A DNA stretch of 64,000 nt, from contig NW_019091472.1 in assembly GCF_001949145.1 (NCBI RefSeq), positions 761,988 through 825,987 on the forward strand, in the 5' to 3' direction. The DNA is from Acanthaster planci (lineage: Eukaryota; Echinodermata; Asteroidea; Valvatida; Acanthasteridae). This document shows positions 29,756-41,300 of this stretch, piece by piece (position 1 is the first letter of the stretch; every line of letters begins with the position of its first letter). The translations under genes and the position numbers were made by a program. The notes beneath the pieces are model-generated. The model made no database searches and was not told where the DNA came from. It was given only the letters and a program-made list of their open reading frames with translations.

Positions 29756-32202
29756 CGAGTTAATTTTTACTATTACTTTACTAACAAAGACTTGAGGGAT
29801 ATCATTTTGTTAAACTCTCTGAAAATCTGTCACACATGTCCCCTCCTTAAGGTTTCTGACAGACTTCAGCATCTCAAGTTTTCAGGCTTCTGCACTGTCA
29901 ATACATACGACTCAGCATTCATCAAATTTCTGATCAGATCAAGTTTACAATTAGTACACCGCAGCTATAAAATGTCTGTGTATAAACTATTGACAAAGTT
30001 ACTTGATGCACAATAATAAAAATAAAATGTAAAATTTATAGAAAGATCAGCAGTAGATATCTCATGAAAGAAAATCTTTATTATATGTACACTGACTGCA
30101 TACATCGCCATGGAGACCACTGCCATTAAATTGAGAATCAGGCCCATGTTTTGTGTCAGATTTGAGGCAGGGTGCTTTATACAATCTGTGAAGTCACAGC
30201 AGTGTTGTGAAAGTTAAATGTCCAAACACTGTTTTATGGACTCCATGATGACGGGGAAATGGGGCTGGGTGACCACTCATGATGGCTGAGTGACCATTTA
30301 CCCAGCTGTTACATGATTACTTAACTAACTGACCACCCCTGACAGGTGAGTGACCACTCAGGACAGCACACACCTGGCATTCATGATTCTGCAAAGTGTT
30401 GTGTATTATTATTGAAATGATAGATCACATGATCAATGCAGCTTTCCATGGAGAAGTTGGAAAATACAGTCAAGGATTGCCGTAGCACCATGCAAGGATA
30501 TATCTGTTTTCTAAGTATGTGTGGTTCCGAAAAGCTATTTCACCTTTACAAAATTGTTCATTTGCCATTTCTAGACTTGCATTTCATTTTAGATTTGTGG
30601 ACAATGACTCTGTGCTCACAGAATTAGTCTATCAGCTCACTGCTCAAATTTCAAGGAACAGAACACTCAATGTCAAATGTCTAATGATACAACATAAAGT
30701 GGACTTTGACTTATATGCCAGGTTCTAGCATTACATATGATCTGCTCCTGCAGCCTACCATGTACAGAGTTCTCATTCAAAGTGTAACAGTCAAGCGTTG
30801 TGCAATGTGTTCCACATGGTCAGACAGTTAGGCCACCAGAAATGTGTTCCGACATACCCTCCATGGATTAGCTGGCCACGAGTGCTTTATCACAGTACAA
30901 TATCTTAATTGAACAAGTTTTCCTTCAATGCATAATTTGGTACAAAGTCATGCCCCCAATTTACCAATGTCTAGCTTAGGAATTAACTGTCTCTACCACT
31001 GAAATAAGAATGGTATTTCAATAACATTACTGAACTGTCTTTTGATGACCACAACAGTACAGGTTGTTAAAAGAATAAACAATAAACAGAAATGTACGCC
31101 TCCATAAAGTTAATATGCTCCACATTTTTTGTTTGCCAAAATATCCAAATCATTGACAACACTTAATTAGTATATTTACACCAAGTACAAAACCCCTCTC
31201 ACAGAAAGTTGATAGATATCATTACACTTGTTGTTTCTTCTGCTGAAAAATATAACAATCTATGTCCAAGTTCATTAATTCTCTTGATTATGCTGGTTAT
31301 TTACAAGTTCTTCTGACAACTCAAAGCCCATTCACTGATGAAAACCAGGCCAATTCTACAGAGCCACTTAATTAGGCCCCCCCCAAAATTGTTCTGACAA
31401 TTTAAAAGGTAGTGGCCTTTGCGACTAGCTTATTCTGTTCTATTTATTGCATGCTGACAGGTTTGCTTGTGCGAGCTTGAAGTTATAGTACTCCAACAAA
31501 GATCCATCCTCACCAGTGTATTGCCAGAGTACGACCACTGCTGTGGATATATACTGGCTTACAAACTGTGTAACAGTTACCCTGAATCTGGGTCATTCAA
31601 CAGACATCTTTGCCGCACCTGAGTGCATGTATCAGCGTGGCATTAGACACTTCCTCTAGACAACTATCATTGATTACTACACGCTAGGTAGGCCCCCAGT
31701 AATGGTTCACAAACTCTTCCCATGTACTGTTCAGAGAAACTGTCAAGGTGACTTTGATCGTTGCTTCTGCCATTACCATTGGGCATCCCTGTGCCTATTT
31801 GCGTGTAATTGCACGATTGACCAGTGAACTACACTATGGATCAGTAACTATTTGCCTCTAGAGACAGTGAACGCATGCTTAATGCAATCACTTCCATGCA
31901 GAGACTCTGATGCTGTGAATAACAATATGTAAAACCCCCAGCCACGTACCCATGTCAAGCCCTATGCACAAGTCAGCCTTAGAAATTCCCCAAAAAACAA
32001 ACATTACTGGGATGACTTCAGCAAATATTGGAAACCATTCCCAGGTTTGCCATTACTGTAACTTTCACTTTGCCATATAAACTGGAATCAAGGTAATGGC
32101 ACAGACCATTGACAAAATGAAATTGGAGGGCATACCATCAAGACAAGGGCAAATGCCTCTTTGGAGGACTCCCCCAAAATGGATTGTAGCCGGACGTACT
32201 GC

Positions 32203-32374
32203 CTACTTCCAGAAGTTCTGATGCTCATTGATGATGAATTCTATGCACTGATTCTGATAGACCATGGACAAGGCCACATTGAAGCTCTCTTTCTTGGGCC
32301 ACATAAGGGTAGGGCCGAAGACAATGGCTAGATTCTGAGGTAGCATTCTGTTCTTGTCCTTGTGAGCCACAACA
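32203..32374 (-). CDS. ARHGAP gene, last exon: C-terminal half of the RhoGAP fold
   Basis: Acceptor CTCTCTCGGCAG. It encodes [20 protein letters not shown] and onward to [19 protein letters not shown], with TAG at 32203-32205. It contains the conserved NRM and FGPTL motifs and the final helix of the domain. Confidence 0.95.
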
Positions 32375-35300
32375 CTGCCGAGAGAGAAATGAAAAGGCAA
32401 GACCTTTATGTGACTAAGCAACAACTGTCTTCAAATTGAAGTTTTTTTGTGATTGATAACCAATTCGACTGAAAGGTTTGACAAAATGCAGGTGCATTTC
32501 TAAGGATTAAGACAACGTAATGAAATTGGCCCTATAAAATTGTTACTCCTCAACATAGGGTAGTGCTGTTATGGCGCACTCCGATGCTTAAACCAAGATT
32601 TAACTTAATCAGTAGTCTTTGTATAAAGACAAAATGTCACAAGATACCTCAAAATGAGACTTAAGGCTATTTTTTAGCATTTATGCTGTTTTAGCTTGAA
32701 TTGCAAAGCACAAAGAAAGCTCTTTTTGTTTTAATATGTCACTTGGTACAGCATCCTGATGAAATGGATATCAGAGAAAAATGTAAAAAGTTCACAAATT
32801 TTAAAATTAGACAGTGTGAAGCAGTTTTGATGGGAAATGAGCCCGTTTTACTATTTTCTTACCAAATACTTGAAAGTGAAGGAAAACCAAAAGGTCAGTG
32901 ACAGGACAGAAGAAAATGCTTCAAATTGATGTTCTTTTGCACTTGTCAACAAGCAGGGGAAATATGGTGTCAGTAATTTGCACGTTCTCAAGAACCATTT
33001 GGATTTGTCACAATTCATGCCAAGTCCCATCTGACGTGAGCATTACGGCTGTGACTTTGGTGCATGCATGACAAAGGCACAGCCGCTGAATATGCCCAGT
33101 ATGGCCTCACATCCAAGATGGTGGATGGGAAATGGTTGTGGGAGATGTGGCTGGTGCAAAGAACACACATAGATATCTTTTGATAAACACTACTGCAGCC
33201 GGGTTTGTGAAAGATCCAACAATTATTAATTTGCGGCAGGATGGAGTCCTTCAACCCTAATCCCAATGGGATTCTCAGCAGGCAGTCTGCTAAATGCAAG
33301 AGCATGTCACAAAGCTGAAACGAAAGCAATAATACTGAATGTAACAGAATGCATGAAACTGCACGAGTGGATTTTATGGCACTGTGCAGTGCACTGGAGC
33401 AGCACTAGTCTTGGCCAGAGCTGCCAACCTCACTTGACCAAAAATCTTATGGTTTTACCTTGAAAATCCTATTTTCTGAAAAAAATCCTTTTCTTCACTG
33501 TTGCACTGTTCCCTACACTGAACAATCAAGAGAGCGCGATGCATAGTCTGGGTCCAAGACGAACTGCACAAACGAAGCAGTAATAGACAATAGAGGGCCT
33601 CGTGGATGGACATCGCATCATGCATGTTGCATGCATTTGCATGGCAATTCCGACTCGTGAAAAATGTCAATTTTCAAGCCAAACAACAGGTAAAAATCTA
33701 AAATAAATACAAAGCTTATTTTTTTTGTAAATCGTATTTTATTGACAAAAATTGTAGTGTGGTATTGTCACTGTAAAATTGTACGAAATACGATAAAAGG
33801 TTGGCAGTTCTGCTTTGCCCTTTAAGTTACACAGTGCACTCTTCTACTCATGCTCGCTGCTGAAAGCAATAATGTAAAACAATTTTTCATCAGTAGTGCA
33901 TTCTATTGCCATTAGCAGGTAAAGGGTTATGTACATGTACAATATTCTTCTTGACAAGCTTTGAGTGGGGTATCCTACACCACATACTTGTTCAGATGTC
34001 TAAAGAGGACTTTCATGGTCTCCTGGTTGACTCGAGGCAGGGAATTAATTACGTCCTGGAAGGCTTTCAGTTTGGACTTTCTGTCAGGCTTCCCTGCAGT
34101 CAAGGAAAACAAAAGCATGTGTAGTTGGCAGTTGGGGAGAAATGCCCCAAGCATTAAAATAGGAGTAATTTCTGTTACTGATGGTCACTTTATGAGCATA
34201 TCTGTTATGTAATCGTGGTCTGAGGGGATCACACAGATAACATTATCAGTCTGTGCACATTCAGTTGAAAATTAATCCTGCACATTCGGCACAATTCATG
34301 TGCACAACCCCGCATATGCTCATGGCATGAACTTTATTCATGCAATAAACCTTCTGCACAAGTGAAAAATCGAAGGGCACAGGCAATGCTTCAACATCAA
34401 TGGTGCCTGGCATACATGTGAGGGCCAATGAGGTTTGGACATTAATTTTCAAGTGGAAACTGCCTGTATTTCATCTCAGCCAAGCAAGCACACACACAAG
34501 GGATGATAACACTGTGCCTCTCAGACACTGTGCAGTCCCTGATGACACTTATGCTACAAAATCATGACCAGAAGCACTTGGGTTGTTTGACATCGTATGT
34601 GCCAAGCTGATGGACTGACCAAGGGACAGACTTACTCATTGCTTCCATGAAGCCATCATAGCCATCAAATGTCACCAATGGCTCAGGTAACTCTCTGAAG
34701 TACAGCTTGAGTGCTCCTGCGATGACATGGATGTCTTCCTTCCATGGTGATGCACTGAAATCAACTGGCTTTTCTGTACCCCAAAATATACCATGACTTT
34801 AATCAAGGTCAATTACGTAAACATGCTAAATAACTACATATGTACTTGAGCATGACATCCTTTTATCTAAATATGAGGTCCTGAGTTTAAGTGATCACAA
34901 TTTTCTTATTGAACGATGTTGAATATTTCAGGCATTTCCTAAAAATGATGGTGCCTGTTTGGATGCTGCAGGCAACACCATCAATGTCCTAAATACCACT
35001 GCTTGTGACAGACTCTGCACTAGATGACACAATAAACAGTCTGATTAAATGTTAACCTCTTGCTGCCGGGGGGCAGTTACCAATGTTGATGATGCTGGTC
35101 CGGGATAATTATCATTTTTTTCTGTTTTCAAAATTCGTAAAAAATTCCTCTCTTCATTTACTGGACACTTACAAACACGTGAAGGACTGTCTCGTGTCCT
35201 CTCTAGCCTGACAGACAAAATCTATTGATGCCCGAGTATTTCAGCGAGGCCTGCAGCCTTGTAAAAAGAGCCCAGATTGTGCGGTGTTATATAAGTTTCT

Positions 35301-38300
35301 TTTGTTCACGAACCTGGCTCAGTGTGCCGCTGACCTCTTTTCAATAGGGGCCAGATTAGCATGCAGAAGTGCTATGTGGCTCATCGCTGCGGTGGTGGAG
35401 TGCTTTTGTCCCTGGTGGTAATCCGCTCACTCTAAATGCCCCAAACCGTGGTATACCGTTTCGAAACAAGGCTGGATTATCTCCACTTCTGAGAGTGAAA
35501 AAATGTTGGTAATGCCCAGCATCTTGGTCTTTTATTCCGAGTACGGTCTTTTGTTACAACGCCCTGTTCCCTTTGTCCGAGTTTGGAGACCCCGGCCAAG
35601 CGTATAAAGCATACGTGTCCGGATCCGGAATCCCCGGCAGGAAATGGTTAAAAACCTTTGATTTCCAAGTACAGTGGAATGCCGCTATAACGAACACAAT
35701 GGTCCACACTAAATGTTCAGTCTAGCGGACGTTTGGTATAGTGAAATTAACTGCCGAATGTTTCGTTGTCATGTTGAATAGCATCCTCTCTTGTCTAACC
35801 AAAGTGCACCCTCTTCTGACACTATGCTTCGCTGTTTTCCTGATTTTTTGGCATTGCACTCACGTTCAAGGTTTTTTTAAATATTAAATAACAAAATTTG
35901 TTTCAAATTTATCCTTGTAAAGTCATGATTAATCTTTGTTCAGCTTACCGTTGTAATTGTGAAAATAATAAAATCAACACAAGTCTAATAAATGACAACA
36001 TGATGAAGGGAAGGGAGAAGGAGGTGCTTGTGTTTATTTCTTTTCCNTTTTTGGGGAATGGGAATGAGGCACAGAGCAGCTGCAGGGGATCTATCTGTTT
36101 TTTGAACACGTGTTGGTTCTGAAAAGAACCGTTTGCTTTGAAGTTCAATTTGATGGAGTCTGCTTACATCTTGAAAAAGTCTGTCAGCTTTTTGTGCTTC
36201 ATCACCTCATCTCGCTTCCGTCTGATGACATTCTTAATGTGCTGCGAGTTGATGATTGTTATGGGGTCAGTGTTTTCCTGAGATTCCAAGAAGCGCAGAA
36301 CAAGGCCCAAACATGCCAGTGCCTCAATTGCAAGTGGGGTAGGCTCTGGTTTATCATCGCTGTCATCCTAAGCGATCGGATCTTCCCCCTCTGCCCTTAT
36401 CTCACAGCCTGCACGATCTCGTCGTCACTCCATTCCATTTCAGCATCCATTGGTAAATTGTCATCGAGGGCTTCCCATGCAGCAATAACTGCCGTTTCAC
36501 CCATCTCTTCCAAGTTCCGTTGGTTTCCAAGTTGCCAAACCAGCTGTGTGAGGGAACATCATCATCATCTTCTTCTGCCGGTTTGTTCCCTTGAACTGGA
36601 GTGCCAAGGGTCTTCTTCAAGGCGTCTTGAATGGATTTTGGCTTGACTGCTTTCCATGCTTCTGTGATCATGTAGCATACGTCCTTGAGAGTGACTGACT
36701 TCAAAACTGAAGTCAAGTCCGTGTCCACATTGTCGTTGTCTTGTACCCGGCAGAGAAGATGTTTCTGATAGACTTCCTTCATGGCCTGCATCACACGGCA
36801 GTCCATCGGCTACATCTTCGATGGAGTGTTTGGAGAAAAGAATTTGCATTGAATTCCCCGACAGCGGCTCACGAGGGGGTTCTTGGGCATGTGTCCAGAG
36901 CAGTTGTCAAGCAGTAGAACTGCCTTATGAGGTAGGTTCTTCTTTGTCAGAAATTGTTTTATTTGTGGGACAAACTCTTGGACGAACCAGTCTTTGAACA
37001 GTTCTGAGTCCACCCATGCATTTGCTTGGCTCTTGTAGACCACGGGCAAGATCTTGTGATTGATGTGATGAAAACATCGTGGGTTTCTAGCCCACCATCG
37101 TATTTTCAGCTTGAGGTCATCAGTTTCATTGGCGCAGCAGAGTAGTGTCACCCGGTCTTTCGCCTGCTTTTGGCCTGGTACTTTGCTCTCACCACTATGG
37201 GCGAGAGTTTTGTTGGGCAGCAGTCCCCAAAACAAGCCAGTCTCGTCAGCATTGTAGCGCTGCTCTGGCAACAGTTCTCGTTCATCCAGTTAGCGACAGT
37301 ACGAGTTTTGGAACTCGGACATGGAACCTTCACTTGGTGAGGNTTTTTTGGGGGGAAGGGAATGGGGCACAGAGCAGCTGCAGGGGATCTATCTGTGTTT
37401 TGAACATGTGTTGGTTCTGAAAAGAACCGTTTGCTTTGAAGTTCAATTTGATGGAGTCTGCTTACATCTTGAAAAAGTCTGTCAGCTTTTTTTGCTTCAT
37501 TACCTCATCTCGCTTCTGTCAGATGACATTCTTGATGTGCTGCGCGTTGATGATTGTTATGGGGTCAATATTTTCCTGAGATTCCAAGAAGCGCAGAACA
37601 AGGCCCAAACCTGCCAGTGCCTCAGTTGCAAGTGGGGTAGGCTCTGGTTTATCATCGCTGTCATCCTAAGCGATCGGATCTGCCGCTGGAACGGGCCCTC
37701 CTGTCACAGCCTGCACGATCTTGTCGTCACTCCATTCCATCTCAGCATCCGTTGGCAAATTGCCATCGAGGGCTTCCCATGCAGCTATAACTGCCGGTTC
37801 ACCCATCCCTTCCAAGTTCCGTTGGTTTCCAAGTTGCCGAACCAGCTGTGTGGGGGAACATCATCATCATCTTCTTCTGCCGGATTGTTGCCTTGAACTG
37901 GAGTGCCGAGGGTCTTCTTCAAGGCGTCTTGAATGGATTTTGGCTTGACTGCTTTCCATACTTCTGTGATCATGTAGCATACGTCCTTGAGAGTGACGGA
38001 CTTCAAAACTGAAGTCAAGTCCGTGTCCACATTGTCGTTGTCTAGTACCCGGCAGAGAAGACGTTTCCGATAGACTTCCTTCATGCCCTGCATCACACCG
38101 CAGTCCATCGGCTACATCTTCGATGGAGTGTTTGGAGAAAAGAATTTGCATTGAATTCCCCGACAGCGGCTCACGAGGGGGTTCTTGGGCATGTGTCCAG
38201 AGCAGTTGTCAAGCAGTAGAACTGCCTTATGAGGCAGGTTCTTCTTTGTCAGAAATTGTTTTATTTGTGGGACAAACTCTTGGAAGAACCAGTCTTTGAA

Positions 38301-41300
38301 CAGTTCTGAGTCCACCCATGCATTTGCTTGGCTCTTGTAGACCACGGGCAAGATCTTGTGATTGATGAGATGAAAACATCATGGGTTTCTAGCCTTACCC
38401 ACCATCGTAATTTTCAGCTTGAGGTCATCAGTTTCATTGGCGCAGCAGAGTAGTGTCACCCGGTCTTTCGCCTGCTTTTGGCCTGATGCGTTGCTCTCAC
38501 CACTATGGGCGAGAGTTTTGTTGGGCAGCAGTCCCCAAAACAAGCCAGTCTCGTCAGCATTGTAGTGCTGCTCTGGCAACAGTTCTCGAGTTTTGGAACT
38601 CGGACATGGAGCCTTCCCTTGGTGAGGACAGGCACTCTCCTGACATGGTAAGTTCGCGTATCCTGTGCCTTTCTTTGAATCTCTTCAACCAGCCAGTTGA
38701 AGCTGCAAATGCGCTGTCTTCACCATTGATGCGTCTCTCAAAATAGACAGCTTTCTCAGCAAGGAGGGGCCCTGAAACCATGGCTCCTTTCCTGAGCTGA
38801 GCCTTAAACCAAGTGAAACCAGCATTCTCTACTGCCTCACTGTTAGCTTTCTGCATCCTCTTCCGCATCATGCCAACTGGGGTGTCAATCTAGCTTCTCA
38901 GAAATTCCTCGATCTTGTCCCACTGCAACTTGTAGATTTCATTGACCGTTGTGTGGCCAATTCCATATTCTTGAGTGATAGCTGCTTGCGAGGCTCCACC
39001 ATCAATTCTCTTGATGATTTCTTGCTTATCAGCGAGGGTCACCATCTTTCTCTTTCCCATGACAAGCTTGGATGACTTCGGAATATGCAGCGGAAAAGTG
39101 ATAAAGGCGTAGATGTGTACTCATGCACTGCAACCAGCAGAGTGGGAAGATTGTAAGCTATTTTGGCCATTTGAACCTTTTGAAAGCGGCCGTCTTCAAA
39201 CTCAAAAATCAAAGCTACTGCTCAGAATTGATCTCTGCAGCTGTGGCGAATCTCGATGACTTGTGTATCAGTGGCACCCTCTTTAGCCTATTGTTAGTGC
39301 AGTGCTATGGTGCACGTGCGTGTACCCGAATGCGGAGTTGCAAAACCAGTGTCCATTCAATTCTGTTGCCTAATTAATCCGGCGTGCTGTGGCCGTATTA
39401 CAAGACGACTTTGAACATGTGCCGACCAATGACTCACGTACCCAGTTTCTCAGCTAGCTAATTACAATTAATTCTTCAACAACTAGTGGCTTTCCCTTCT
39501 AATCCTTGGGGAAATAATGGCCACTTGTTACTCTCAAACATAAAAAAAGTGACTGTTTTATCAAGTTGACGTTCGGGAATTACAAACAGCTACTGCATAA
39601 TGTTCGGTAGGTTTTGTGTACAAAATATTGGGAGCCAAGGACGATGTTCGGTACAGCAGAATGTTCGGTAGCGCGGTGTTCGGTATAGCGGCGTTCCACG
39701 GTATAACTAACAAAATGAGAAACAGGAAATGCTGGTAGTCTGAATGTCCTACCTTGATCCACAAGGAAGCGAAGTTTCTGGATGAGGGATAAGTTGCCAC
39801 TGACTCGATAGATGCCGTCCATGTGTAATCCAGACTTCTCTATCAAGGCAATACAATCTGTGACAAACTTGGGTACCAGAGTTCTCTGCTGCTCACACAA
39901 GGCTTGGATATGACGACCAAACACATCCTCCTCTGTCCAAAACAACATAAAACAAAACAAAACAAACTAAAACAAAATCACATTGTTAGGTCAGAAATAA
40001 TAAAGCAGGGGCAGACCTTTTTTATCTTCCACCGAGATGACGCAGTTCAGTTGGAGTTTGGCCACTGACTGTGGTGTTCATATTTCATTTACAAGCCTGG
40101 AATATAATACAGTCTTTGGGATTTCAAGGTCAAGGAATAACATGATTTACTTTGCAACAAGTTTTTCTACTAAACTGATTTTACTCTTAATCAGTTCCAT
40201 TTGCAAGTTCTGCGAGTTCAGTGCAAAAACAAAGAGGCAAATATGATGTACATTTCTGGACGTGCTGCTTACAGTGATCTTGACACTGATTGGTCTTTAT
40301 CATTTTCGGACAAAACATATCAAAACTGTTGTAAATTACGCTTAAAATGGTGAGATCATACACTTTGTTTCGTATCAAGGCTTGCCTACCTAAACAGTCA
40401 TTTAAAACGCAGACGGGGAGGATTTCAATTGTTTCAAACATTCTGGGTGCAATACAGCATCATTTTCTGTTGCTCTTTAGTGGACAAATAAGCCGAACAA
40501 CTGGGTCTAAAGTAAGGTGTGTAAGGGTCAGAAACAAGGGTCTTATTTGGCTAGACAAATTGCTTTTTACAACACAAAGCAGGAAGAAACGGACAGAATG
40601 TCCCCAGAGATGACAAGGTGGCCAGTGAGCCCACCTTTAATGATTCCTTGTTTCTGCAAGGCTTCCATGGTGGGTCTCTTGGTGATAAAGCTCTTCAGCT
40701 TGTTCTTGATCTTCTTCTTGTCTTGTCTGGACTTGCTGCTGATTTCCACCAGGTTCTCAGGTCCTGGAACAAACACAGGATTGGATTACTCAGAAGCAAA
40801 TATGAAGTACATGAACCTCGTAGGCATGTGCCTATCTGCAACTAAATGATGTAGTAATTATCACCTCTTTCCCATCCTGGCTGTGAATTTTTTTTTCAAA
40901 AGTTGCTGTTAAGGTTATGAAAGGTCAAAATGTAACCCACCATTCCAAACACCAGATTGATAAATTGTAGACGTATATTTAAAAAAATGATACCAATATA
41001 CACATGAACAATATATATACCACTGATTTTACTGCCTGAATCTACCAAAGCTTTCATAGAAGACAAACTTGTTTACTTTGGATTTTTTTTTGACAACACA
41101 GAATGACAGAGTGGAAAGGAGTTGTCAAAACATAAAAATTACCCACTGGTTTTGGAATGGCGGGTCACAGACAACTTGTCTGTCCAGCACGAAAACAGAA
41201 AGCCCTTAATCCTTTGACTTGATCGGCACAAGAAATATAATCTGACATCAAACTCTCATTTGAATGCAAATTAACCACTTCAGGCCGGGGTGCCCGGTAC

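Larger units (their letters stand above)
24822..32202. other. Tail-to-tail intergenic region with presumed 3' UTRs
   Basis: Lies between the stop codon of the GTSE1-like gene (plus) and the stop codon of the ARHGAP gene (minus). Both 3' untranslated regions should be here, but I cannot fix polyadenylation sites. No coding exon was recognised. It contains two related hairpin elements (26866-26965 and 29623-29755) and a 26-bp tandem duplication (27137-27188). A single N is at 26732. Confidence 0.65.
35672..39701 (-). mobile_element. pogo/Tigger DNA transposon, inactivated, with internal tandem duplication
   Basis: Ends read CAGTGGAATGCCGCTATAAC on the left and, in reverse, CCGTGGAACGCCGCTATACC on the right, each followed by GAACAC. 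The element is flanked by TA on both sides (35670-35671 and 39702-39703), the target of Tc1/mariner/pogo elements. The minus strand carries a broken Tigger-type transposase. Total 4030 bp. A 1.3-kb internal segment is present twice in direct order, so the parent would be about 2.7 kb, normal for Tigger. The right end contains four TGTTCGGTA repeats (39601-39685). It sits 51 bp from the exon 11 donor of the host gene. Confidence 0.92.
34774..39752 (-). other. ARHGAP gene, intron 11, packed with transposons
   Basis: A 5-kb intron, of which about 4.6 kb is two DNA transposons lying 24 bp apart: a TTAA-flanked element at 35056-35647 and a pogo/Tigger relic at 35672-39701. Without them the intron would be only about 0.36 kb. 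Confidence 0.85.

Noticed and set aside
36047-37271. Plus-strand frames of up to 191 codons over the Tigger copies as real proteins
   Set aside because: They are antisense shadows of the transposase on the minus strand.
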